From JACRLV01 sp045863555 (lineage in GTDB: Bacteria; Planctomycetota; Phycisphaerae; UBA1845; Fen-1342): a stretch of 64,000 nucleotides of DNA. Where the stretch lies: assembly GCA_045863555.1 (NCBI GenBank), contig BTUU01000007.1:186001-250000 (forward strand), read 5' to 3'. The translations under genes were made by a program, and so were the position numbers. Of this stretch, positions 55,775 to 63,496 are shown in pieces; the first letter of the stretch is position 1; each line of letters starts with the position of its first letter. The notes under the pieces are model-generated. The model saw only the letters and a list, made by a program, of their open reading frames with translations, made no database searches and was not told the origin of the DNA.

Positions 55775-56140
55775 TTATACGGGCGACGGCCCCGCCGGTC
55801 GACAGCGGCGGAATCGAGCGTCGTCCGAGAAGGTGATTTCGAACGTGCCCGCGAGGTGCATTCCGTGCAGCCGAATTCGCCAGCCTTCGGTCCCCGCGCT
55901 GAGCAATTCCGCCGCGCCGCGATCCAGGCGACGGACGCGGCCACGGCCACCGGAAATCTCTCCCTCGTAGTCGAGATAAGCGCGCCTGTGTGGGGGGATG
56001 GGCTCGGCGCGGATGTCTGTCTCCGTCGTGAGCGGGCACGCCAGGAGGCGCCAGGCGGCCAGGCGATCTGAGTCCGGCGTTTCGACCAGGAGATCCCAGT
56101 GAACCGCCCCGTCGGTCGTGTGTTCGAGCAGCACGAACAT
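55775..56140 (-). CDS. Stand-alone LigD-type 3'-phosphoesterase-like domain
   Basis: A 121-residue protein resembling the phosphoesterase domain of bacterial DNA ligase D (PF13298). Features are FVLLEHTTDGAVHWDLLVET, RLAAWRLL, and RRAYLDYEGEISGGRGRVRR, matching the family's 'HyDlrle', 'l-sW' and 'f-DyEG-IP-g.yG' blocks. It lacks the ligase and polymerase domains. Catalytic residues are altered in places (the second metal-binding His is not clear). ATG at 56140 is preferred because it gives MFVLLEHT. It may act in DNA end processing or be degenerate. Confidence 0.68.
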   Translation of the reverse strand: MFVLLEHTTDGAVHWDLLVETPDSDRLAAWRLLACPLTTETDIRAEPIPPHRRAYLDYEGEISGGRGRVRRLDRGAAELLSAGTEGWRIRLHGMHLAGTFEITFSDDARFRRCRPAGPSPV

Positions 56141-56366
56141 CCCGCGGATCTTATCAGGCGTGGGACCAATGGTCAGGAGTATTCGAATCAACGGTCGACA
56201 GAAGCAAGCGGCGTGATTTGGATTCGATCCTGCGCGATTCGGACACTAGGGGTGGATGCCGTGCGAATTCCGCGAGCGCCGGGGCTCGGTCCGCACGCGC
56301 ACTCGACCCCACGTCGGGGGAGACGGTAGAGTCCCCGCTTCGACGCTGGGCTGGGGGGAATTGAAG

Positions 56367-58055
56367 ATGAATCCGCGACGTCGACCCATCGCAGCGTTCC
56401 TGCGCCTCTGCGTGTTCGTATCCACGATTCTGGCACTCGCCGGCTGCCCGGAGACCGGCTCCCCAGCGCCGTCGGGCTCGGCCAGCGTTGACGGGGGCGG
56501 CGGCGGCGGGACGGTCGTGGCGGGCGATGTCGCGGTGAATGACGGCAGCGAACCGGGCAGCGGCTCCGGAAGTCCATCCGGCGGCGGCGACGGTTCGGGC
56601 ACGTCCGGAGGCGACAGCGGTTCCGGCACGCAGACCGGCGACGGCTCGGGCGGCAGCAGTGCGGATGGCGGCGGCGGCGGTTCCGACGGCGGCGGTTCCG
56701 ACGGCGGCTCCAACGGCGGCTCCGGGTCCGTCGACGCACCCGCGCCGCCGCGCCTGGTCATTTCGACGTCGCTGCTCAACTTCGGAAACGCGGACGAAGA
56801 GCTGGTGCTGACACTTTCGAACGGCGGCACGGGGGAGGTTTCGTTCCTCGTCTCGTCGACCGACCCCTGGATCTCGTTCTCACCTACGGCCGGCATCATC
56901 GGGAGCACGCCTGTCGACGTTACCGTCCGCGTCAACCGGACAAGTCTCTGGCTCGGGACGTTCTGGTCCTCAGTGTCCGCGCGGGGCAGCGACGACTCGA
57001 ACCTGGGCGTCGTCGTTATCGTGAACAAGTCCGGCGTTCCCGCGCCGCACGATCAGCTCGTGGCGTGGATGCGGCAGCTTCCGCCGCTGCCCAGGCGGCA
57101 CTTCACCTGGAAGCCCGATTACGACTTCTACCAGCGGCTGGATGAGGACCTGCTTTACGAATTCATCCGCATCAACAACGGCGTTACCTGGGCCGACTGG
57201 CCGAACGCCGCGATGATCGATCGGCTTGTCCGGTTGTGCAAGCTGGTGAATCAGACGAATCCGACGCTGCCGGCGGCGCTGGCGTTCGTGGACAGCCCCT
57301 ACTACCGGCACTGGCCGATTGACGCACCGCCGACGTATTCGGGTCCCGAACGAGCCCAGGAGATCGCGTCGCAGGGCGAGCAACTCGCCACGCTCGCAAC
57401 CTACCTTGCGACGTCCAACGCCCGCTACAACGGCCCGAACATCGAGGTGGCGGCCATCGCGTATGACACGGAACTCTGGCGTCTGCGGGAGCCCGACGCC
57501 CCCGATTATCTGACGTGGAATGGAGCGATGCGCGCCAACTACGACGCGATCTATGACATCACCAAGGTCCATTTTCCGAACGTGCCGATCGACTGGTATT
57601 CGCGCGGGTGGATCCGGTTCTTCGGCAATTTCGAGCCGCCCAGCTTCGCCGATGTGCCTTATTACCACTTCGACCTCAGCGAACAGGGCGACGTCTGTTC
57701 CGCGGTGCTCTATCGGCTGCCCATGCAGTGGTCGAGCCGGGAGGCGTACGTGCGCACGGTTCAGTATGCCGCAGGCAACGGCGTCGATCAGGTCGTGCCG
57801 TGGATTGCCCTCGGCGCCGGCTATCGCCCGACTGAGGACAACACGAACGTCTACTACGACCCGAACTGGAACTATGACATGCAGGTTGCGTGGAACTTCG
57901 GGCGTGAGATCAACGACCCGACGAATTCCACGTGGGACCCGGCGCCGTGGGTGATGATCTATCCCTCGCCCTTCCAGGCTAACACGCCCTATTTCGGTCA
58001 GCACTTCGTCGCGTACGTCCGCGGGGCGCATAACGTCCCGGGGTTGCCGCGCTGA
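56367..58055 (+). CDS. Large lipoprotein with Gly/Ser linker, BACON-like domain and unknown C-terminal domain
   Basis: A 562-residue lipoprotein. ATG at 56367, signal peptide ending in the lipobox LAGC; then about 95 residues of a Gly/Ser/Asp-rich linker; then a BACON-like immunoglobulin fold at about 125-225 (LLNFGNADEELVLTLSNGGT; WISFSPTAGIIGSTPVDVTV); then a C-terminal domain of about 320 residues (YDFYQRLDEDLLYEFIRING is near its front; FAYDTELW-type strand, PIDWYSRGWIRFFGNFEPPS, VPWIALGAGYRPTEDNTN). Carbohydrate-active folds such as TIM barrels are suggested by the ordered aromatic-rich motifs, but no family is firm. Probably anchored to a membrane and exposed outside the cell. Confidence 0.72.
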   Translation: MNPRRRPIAAFLRLCVFVSTILALAGCPETGSPAPSGSASVDGGGGGGTVVAGDVAVNDGSEPGSGSGSPSGGGDGSGTSGGDSGSGTQTGDGSGGSSADGGGGGSDGGGSDGGSNGGSGSVDAPAPPRLVISTSLLNFGNADEELVLTLSNGGTGEVSFLVSSTDPWISFSPTAGIIGSTPVDVTVRVNRTSLWLGTFWSSVSARGSDDSNLGVVVIVNKSGVPAPHDQLVAWMRQLPPLPRRHFTWKPDYDFYQRLDEDLLYEFIRINNGVTWADWPNAAMIDRLVRLCKLVNQTNPTLPAALAFVDSPYYRHWPIDAPPTYSGPERAQEIASQGEQLATLATYLATSNARYNGPNIEVAAIAYDTELWRLREPDAPDYLTWNGAMRANYDAIYDITKVHFPNVPIDWYSRGWIRFFGNFEPPSFADVPYYHFDLSEQGDVCSAVLYRLPMQWSSREAYVRTVQYAAGNGVDQVVPWIALGAGYRPTEDNTNVYYDPNWNYDMQVAWNFGREINDPTNSTWDPAPWVMIYPSPFQANTPYFGQHFVAYVRGAHNVPGLPR

Positions 58056-58094
58056 TTCGCGGGCCAGGACGGGTATACTCCCGAGAGTCGGATT

Positions 58095-58133
58095 CGAGCA
58101 TCGCGCGCTGCGAGCCGTTGAGCGCGGTGCTCG
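58095..58133 (+). other. 12-bp hairpin in the leader of the LolA-like gene
   Basis: CGAGCATCGCGC (58095-58106) and GCGCGGTGCTCG (58122-58133) form a 12-bp stem with one T-G pair. It lies 22 bases before the gene's start at 58155, just upstream of GGGAGG. A TATACT box at 58074-58079 would make it the leader of the transcript. There is no T-run. Confidence 0.4.
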
Positions 58134-58154
58134 TCCGTCCTTCGGGAGGCCGTG

Positions 58155-59009
58155 ATGGCCCGGAAACTCGTCCTGTCGCTGATGATCCTTGCGGCGGCCG
58201 TGGCCGGCGCACAGGAAGCGCCGCCGAAACCTGAAAAACCGGCCAAACCCGAAAAGCCCGCCAAGCCTGCCGGAAGAGACGGCCTGCCGAAGGCCGAGAC
58301 GATCCTCGACGGGTATGTCGAGGCCACCGGCGGCGAGAAGGCGTATGAAAAGCTCAAATCGCGCGTCACGCGCGGAACGGTCACGCTCGGTGAAGTCGGA
58401 CTATCGGGCAAGATCGAGACGTGGCATCAGGCGCCGGACCATTACTACTCGAAAGTCTCCCTCGGCGCACTGGGCGATACCGAGACCGGCTATGACGGAA
58501 GGACCGCGTGGAAGGTCACGCTCGGCACGGCCTCGAAAATGAGCGGGCCGGAGCGGGCGTTCTTCGTGCGGGAGGCGACGTTCAACGCCGACCTCAAGTG
58601 GCGCGAGCTGACGAAGAGCGTCGAGACGGTCGGCGTGGAGGATGTGAACGGCAAGCCCGCGTACAAGATCAAGGCTGTCACGACCGACGGGCATGCGATG
58701 TACCTGTACTACGACAAGTACAGCAACCTGCTCGTTCGGGTGGATGCGAAAGTCGTCACCGAACTCGGCCAGGTCGATGTCGAGGTGTATCCATCGGACT
58801 ACAAGGAAGTCGACGGAATCCTGGTTCCGCATCTGACGACGCAGCGGATGATCGGGATGCTCCAGACGGTGCGGGTTGACTCGGTCGAGTTCAACGTCAA
58901 AATCCCGGCCGAGAAATTCGAGACGCCCAAGGCCGTGAAGCAGCTGAGGGATGACGGCGGCGACGCGCCGCCGCGGAAGGGCGCGAAACCACGCAGAAAG
59001 GAACCGTGA
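58155..59009 (+). CDS. Exported LolA-like / outer-membrane-lipoprotein-sorting protein
   Basis: A 284-residue secreted protein: signal peptide MARKLVLSLMILAAAVAGAQ, a charged repetitive linker (EKPAKPEKPAKPAGRDG), then a domain with the MucB/LolA-like opening AETILDGYVEATGGEKAYEK and strands VTRGTVTLGEVGLSGKIETW and VRVDAKVVTELGQVDVEVYP followed by DYKEVDGILVPHL. Families of this type (outer membrane lipoprotein-sorting, DUF4292-like) bind lipids. It ends with a basic tail. GGGAGG precedes the ATG. It is followed three bases later by the TerC gene. Confidence 0.8.
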   Translation: MARKLVLSLMILAAAVAGAQEAPPKPEKPAKPEKPAKPAGRDGLPKAETILDGYVEATGGEKAYEKLKSRVTRGTVTLGEVGLSGKIETWHQAPDHYYSKVSLGALGDTETGYDGRTAWKVTLGTASKMSGPERAFFVREATFNADLKWRELTKSVETVGVEDVNGKPAYKIKAVTTDGHAMYLYYDKYSNLLVRVDAKVVTELGQVDVEVYPSDYKEVDGILVPHLTTQRMIGMLQTVRVDSVEFNVKIPAEKFETPKAVKQLRDDGGDAPPRKGAKPRRKEP

Positions 59010-59012
59010 TCG

Positions 59013-60068
59013 ATGCCGGTCTGGGTCTGGGGCGCGTTCATCGCCTTCGTACTGGGGATGCTGGCGCTCGACCTCGGCGTCATCAATCGCGGGGCGCACG
59101 TCATCCGCAGCCGGCAGGCCCTGCTCTGGGCGGGTTTCTGCGCCCTGCTGGCGGTTCTGTTCAGCGGGCTGGTCTACCTCATTTACGAGAACAAGTGGTG
59201 GGGCATCGAGTCGACGATGAGCGGCGAGAAGGCGGCGACCGTCTTCCTGACGGGCTGGATCATCGAGCAGTGCCTCAGCCTGGACAACATTTTCGTCATT
59301 GCAATGATTTTCGCATATTTCGGCGTTCCGATGAAGTACCAGCACCGCACGCTGTTCTGGGGCATCATGGGCGCGCTCGTGATGCGGCTGGGAATGATCA
59401 TGCTGGGGGCGGTGCTGATCCAGCGGTTTTTCTGGATCACGTACGTCTTTGGCGGCCTGCTGCTGCTGACCGCGTGGAAGATGCTCCGCGCCGGCGATGA
59501 AGCCGTCCATCCGGACCGCAATCCGCTCGTTCGGCTGGCCCGGCGGCTCTATCCCGTCTCCTCCGGCTTCGACCAGCAGTATTTTTTCACCCGCATCGCC
59601 GCAGACGGCTCCTCGACCGCCCCCGCGCCGGCCGGTGCGGCCTACGCCACGCGCGTCGCCGCGACGCCCCTGCTCCTGGTCCTCATCGCCATCGAGAGCA
59701 CTGACGTCATCTTCGCCGTTGATTCCATTCCGGCGATCTTCAGCATTACGAGCGACGCGTTCATCGTGTTCACATCGAACGTCTTCGCGATCCTGAATCT
59801 GCGGTCGCTCTTCTTCACGCTCTCGGACATGCTCGACCGGTTCTCGCGCCTGAAATACAGTCTCGTCATCATCCTCGCGTACCTGGGCGTGAAGATGATC
59901 GTCAAACCGCTGATCGGCCACGGCGACGAGAGAGTCGAAGAGACGTTCTTCATCATCACGCTGCTCGTGGTCGGGGTTTCGCTCGCAGGCGGAATCGTCG
60001 CCTCGATCGCGGCTCCGGCAAAGCCGAAACGGGCTCCGGACGGCGGCGAAGTCGAGTCGATCGTATAA
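59013..60068 (+). CDS. TerC-family membrane protein (Alx-like)
   Basis: A 351-residue membrane protein with nine hydrophobic segments and the TerC/Alx signatures: the paired motifs LTGWIIEQCLSLDNIFVIAM (TGW.xExxLSxDN) and LIAIESTDVIFAVDSIPAIF (ExxDxxFxxDSxPA) that line the metal path, with RFFWITYVFGGLLLLTAWKM between. Members export manganese or handle metal homeostasis and tellurite resistance. It starts at ATG 59013, three bases after the LolA-like stop, suggesting coupling. No manganese riboswitch was seen upstream. Confidence 0.92.
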   Translation: MPVWVWGAFIAFVLGMLALDLGVINRGAHVIRSRQALLWAGFCALLAVLFSGLVYLIYENKWWGIESTMSGEKAATVFLTGWIIEQCLSLDNIFVIAMIFAYFGVPMKYQHRTLFWGIMGALVMRLGMIMLGAVLIQRFFWITYVFGGLLLLTAWKMLRAGDEAVHPDRNPLVRLARRLYPVSSGFDQQYFFTRIAADGSSTAPAPAGAAYATRVAATPLLLVLIAIESTDVIFAVDSIPAIFSITSDAFIVFTSNVFAILNLRSLFFTLSDMLDRFSRLKYSLVIILAYLGVKMIVKPLIGHGDERVEETFFIITLLVVGVSLAGGIVASIAAPAKPKRAPDGGEVESIV

Positions 60069-60120
60069 TCACTGCGTCCGGCGGGTTCGTGCCCGGCGGC
60101 TGCTCCAGGAGACGCATGAG

Positions 60121-61383
60121 ATGCCCAGCGCCCCGCCGCCCGCGAGCCCGTTCAGCCCCATCGACGAGATTCTCGATGAACTCCGGCATGGCCGGATGAT
60201 CGTTCTTTGCGACGACGAGGACCGCGAAAACGAAGGCGACCTCATCCTGCCCGCCGAGTTCGCCACGCCGGATGCGGTCAACTTCATGCTCAAGTACGGC
60301 CGTGGGACGCTCTGCGTCGCACTGTCGCGCTCGCGCTGCGACCGTCTGGGGCTCGCGCCGCAGGTGGCTCAGAACACGACCCGCTTCGGCACGGCGTTTA
60401 CCGTAACGATTGACGGGGGACCGCACCTGGGCGTGTCGACCGGCGTGTCGTCGAGCGACCGGGCGACGACCATTCGACATACTGTTGCCGAGGAAGCCGT
60501 CGCGGAGGATTTTGCCCGGCCGGGGCATGTGAACCCATTGATCGCCCGCGACGGCGGCGTGCTGGTGCGTGCGGGGCAGACGGAGGGTTCGGTCGACCTG
60601 TGCCGCCTGGCGGGCCTGATGCCCGGGGCGGCGCTGATCGAAATTCTCAACGACGACGGCACGATGGCCCGGGTGCCGCAACTGACCGAGTTCTGCCGCG
60701 TCCACGGGCTGAAGATGTGCACGGTGGCCGCGCTGATCGAATACCGCATGCAGCGCGAGCGGATCGTCGAGCGGCTGGAGACGATCCCGCTTCAGAACGA
60801 CTACGGCGTCTGGCAGCTCGTCGCGTATCGCTCGAATGCCGAAGGCGGCGAACACCTGGCGCTGTGCATGGGGGATGTCGGCCGATTCGATGACCAGGGC
60901 GTGGCCGCGCCGAGCCCTGAGCCCGCTCTTGTCCGCGTCCATTCCGAGTGCCTTACCGGCGACGTGTTCGGCTCGAAGCGCTGCGAATGCGGCGAGCAGC
61001 TTCACGCGGCCATGGCGATGATCGCGGCTGCGGGGCGCGGGGCGCTGGTGTACCTGCGGCAGGAAGGCCGGGGCATCGGACTGCTGAACAAGTTGAAGGC
61101 GTATCGGCTCCAGGACCAGGGGCTCGACACGGTCGAGGCGAATGTGGCGCTCGGGCTCGCGCCCGACCGGCGCGACTATGGCGTGGGCGCGCAGATTCTC
61201 CGGGACATCGGGCTGTCGCGGATTCGCATCCTCACGAACAATCCTAAGAAGACCAGCCGCCTGACGATTTACGGTCTCGAGGTCGTCGAGCAGTTGCCGC
61301 TTGAAATGACGCCGAGCGCCGCCAACCGCCGCTACCTGGAAGCGAAAAAGTACCAGATGGGCCACGACCTGCGGAACGTGTAG
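60121..61383 (+). CDS. ribBA: Bifunctional 3,4-dihydroxy-2-butanone 4-phosphate synthase / GTP cyclohydrolase II
   Basis: Makes both riboflavin precursors: DHBP from ribulose 5-phosphate (N-terminal half) and the diamino-pyrimidine from GTP (C-terminal half). RibB motif DDEDRENEGDLILPAEFATP at about 34-53 (metal and substrate acidic loop), and RPGHVNPLIARDGGVLVRAG. RibA motif VHSECLTGDVFGSKRCECGE at about 275-294 with the three zinc Cys, then RQEGRGIGLLNKLKAYRLQD. Length 420 is normal for ribBA. ATG at 60121 with GGAGACGC upstream. No FMN riboswitch is visible in the short upstream gap. Confidence 0.97.
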   Translation: MPSAPPPASPFSPIDEILDELRHGRMIVLCDDEDRENEGDLILPAEFATPDAVNFMLKYGRGTLCVALSRSRCDRLGLAPQVAQNTTRFGTAFTVTIDGGPHLGVSTGVSSSDRATTIRHTVAEEAVAEDFARPGHVNPLIARDGGVLVRAGQTEGSVDLCRLAGLMPGAALIEILNDDGTMARVPQLTEFCRVHGLKMCTVAALIEYRMQRERIVERLETIPLQNDYGVWQLVAYRSNAEGGEHLALCMGDVGRFDDQGVAAPSPEPALVRVHSECLTGDVFGSKRCECGEQLHAAMAMIAAAGRGALVYLRQEGRGIGLLNKLKAYRLQDQGLDTVEANVALGLAPDRRDYGVGAQILRDIGLSRIRILTNNPKKTSRLTIYGLEVVEQLPLEMTPSAANRRYLEAKKYQMGHDLRNV

Positions 61384-61433
61384 CGATGTCTGCCCGGCGA
61401 TTCCATTCCCGCGGGAGCGACACAAGTATCAAG

Positions 61434-61973
61434 CTATTTGCTTTGATACCAGAGTTTGTTCGCTGACTCTGCAAAGAGGGGGCGCGGATTTTTGCCCTCG
61501 CTGATCGGTTCAAACCCCATTCGAAGATCAACGCAGAACACAGCATCCGCGGGGAGTTCGCATGGTTTCGACCATTCCGATTCGGCGCATCTTCGTCTCT
61601 CAATCGTCCCGATAACGAGCGTGAATGAGACGGTCTCGACGGTATTCCGTTTCACGGTCACTTTTGGGATCGCGAAGATAGGGCCGGGAGGAAGATAGTG
61701 TGGAACGATTCGATACGTTTCATCGGTATTCACTCGCCAGAGTCGAAGGCCTGATACGAGTGACCCTTCCAAATTCCATTTTCCAAGCTCGAGATCATCG
61801 TCTGTTTGATTCTCGACAACGATGCGGACTTCGGCGAGACGCTCGCCGTGGTCGCGAACGATTCGGAATGAGTCGAGTTTGAGGCCGATCTGATTGTGCG
61901 CGTAGACTTGGGCGGGCGGCTGGGGTGCCGCTACGAATACGAGTGTGAAAGCGATACTGAACAGGCTCAGCAT
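61434..61973 (-). CDS. Exported protein of unknown function
   Basis: A 179-residue secreted protein. ATG at 61973 has AGGAAGGA upstream and gives the signal peptide MLSLFSIAFTLVFVAAPQPP (cleavage near QVYA). The mature part is beta-rich: NQIGLKLDSFRIVRDHGERL, VRIVVENQTDDDLELGKWNL, VTVKRNTVETVSFTLVIGTI. This layout resembles DUF-type beta sandwiches with C-terminal Cys pair (RRRCAESEWSKPCELP). No family was recognised. Convergent with ribBA. Confidence 0.65.
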   Translation of the reverse strand: MLSLFSIAFTLVFVAAPQPPAQVYAHNQIGLKLDSFRIVRDHGERLAEVRIVVENQTDDDLELGKWNLEGSLVSGLRLWRVNTDETYRIVPHYLPPGPIFAIPKVTVKRNTVETVSFTLVIGTIERRRCAESEWSKPCELPADAVFCVDLRMGFEPISEGKNPRPLFAESANKLWYQSK

Positions 61974-62085
61974 GGGCGGTTCCTTCCTTTTTTGAGATCC
62001 CGAATCCGGTTGAGCTGACATTGCGACGGCTGGACAGCCACGCGCCGTACGCTCACCGAGTCCTCCCCCGCGGCTGCCACGTCGT

Positions 62086-63345
62086 TCACTCCCAGCGGTA
62101 CACCGCGACCGCCTTGAGTTCGCGGATCACGATCTCTCGGCCTGTGACGGCCAGGTGCCCCCATGTCTCCGCGTCGGCGATTTTCTTCGTGTCGAGAAGC
62201 GTGAACTCCTTGGGCGTCGCGTCCAGCAATAGCAGTTCGCCGCGCTGGTCGAGCGCCAGCACGCGGTCGCGGTTCAGGACGAGGCTCCAGTATTCGCCGA
62301 ACGCCTTCGACCGCCACGCCTCCGTGCCGTCTTTCAGATTCAGGCACGCCGCCCGCTGGTTCCGCAGGTGGACGTACGCGAAATCGCCCACGACCACCGG
62401 CGTCGACATGTACCCTTGAGCCTTGTTTTCCCAAAGTTCGTTCAGCCCGAACGAATCCGCTGACTTCGCCAGTTCGAAGCCGAGCGATTTTCCGCCATAG
62501 GCGCTGACGAAGAGCCGGTCGCCGACGATCACCGGCGTCCAGATGTTCATACCTCGGAACGCCGGGATTTCGCGCCGCCAGAGCACCTTCCCATCCTCCG
62601 GCGCGACGCCCGTCAGCTCGGTCCTTGTCTGCACCACGAACTGCGGCGTCCCGCAGAGTGTCGCATGGACCGGCGAGGCGAACGCGCTGCCCATCATGCC
62701 CCCGCCGTCGACGAGCGTCCGCCACCGAACCTCGCCCGTGATCTTGTCGAGGCGTACGAAGGAACCGCCCGCCTGCACGTAGACGCTGTCGTCGACGATC
62801 AGCGGTGATGACACGAACCCGAACGACGGCAGATCGGTCTTGAACTTCTCGACAAAGTCGATCGACCAGCGTTTTTCGCCGGTATTCGCATCGAGGCATA
62901 CGAGCAGGTCGCGCATTCCGGCGACGTAGAGGCGCTCGCCATCGCAGGCCGGCGTTGCGCGGATCCAGTCGCCGTTTTTCTTCGCGATGAACGAAACGCT
63001 CATCGCCCCGGGCCACTCGGTGGTCCACAGCGTCCTGCCAGTGGCACGGTCGAGGGCGTAGACCACCTCATCTTTTTTGTCGCGGGTCTCCGTGACGAAG
63101 ATGCGGTCGCCGACGATCAGCGGCCCCGAGTAGCTCGGGCCGAGTTCGACGCGCCAGACCTGCTTGAGGCCCTTCAGGTCGTTCGGCCACGCCGGACTCT
63201 CGGCCACGCGCCCATCCCGCGTCGGTCCGCGCCACTGGGGCCAGTCTTTGCCCGCTGCATCGCCGGCAGCAACCGTACTCGTCAATCCGATCGTCAGTCC
63301 TATTGTCAGTCCGACGATCGCGCACCATCTCCGTCGCCCAGCCAT
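62086..63345 (-). CDS. Secreted PQQ-like beta-propeller protein, copy B
   Basis: A 419-residue exported protein. ATG at 63345 follows AAGGAGAT. Signal peptide contains the internal repeat GLTI-GLTI-GLTS. The mature protein starts with KDWPQWRGPTRDGRVAESPA and has PQQ-like blades (LIVGDRIFVTETRDKKDEVV; YALDRATGRTLWTTEWPG; LYVAGMRDLLVCLDANTGEK; VVVGDFAYVHLRNQRAACLN; LLLLDATPKEF). It resembles copy A at 36429-37580 and belongs to a large planctomycete family related to BamB. No cofactor ligands are visible, so it is probably a binding scaffold, not a dehydrogenase. Confidence 0.85.
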   Translation of the reverse strand: MAGRRRWCAIVGLTIGLTIGLTSTVAAGDAAGKDWPQWRGPTRDGRVAESPAWPNDLKGLKQVWRVELGPSYSGPLIVGDRIFVTETRDKKDEVVYALDRATGRTLWTTEWPGAMSVSFIAKKNGDWIRATPACDGERLYVAGMRDLLVCLDANTGEKRWSIDFVEKFKTDLPSFGFVSSPLIVDDSVYVQAGGSFVRLDKITGEVRWRTLVDGGGMMGSAFASPVHATLCGTPQFVVQTRTELTGVAPEDGKVLWRREIPAFRGMNIWTPVIVGDRLFVSAYGGKSLGFELAKSADSFGLNELWENKAQGYMSTPVVVGDFAYVHLRNQRAACLNLKDGTEAWRSKAFGEYWSLVLNRDRVLALDQRGELLLLDATPKEFTLLDTKKIADAETWGHLAVTGREIVIRELKAVAVYRWE

Positions 63346-63496
63346 TTCGAGTATCTCCTTCTCAATAGCGATCAGGGGATGGTAGCGCGACCGCGACCGC
63401 CGTCTACTCGCAGTGCGGGGGACATTCGCGCTTTCACGGCACCGGTCCAGTCGACGGCGGCAGCGCCGCCCAGCCGCCGGGCAGGATTCGGGCGAT

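Noticed and set aside
60069..60120. FMN riboswitch before ribBA (and manganese or cobalamin riboswitches before terC and the adenosyltransferase)
   Set aside because: The gaps are too short or lack the conserved riboswitch blocks.
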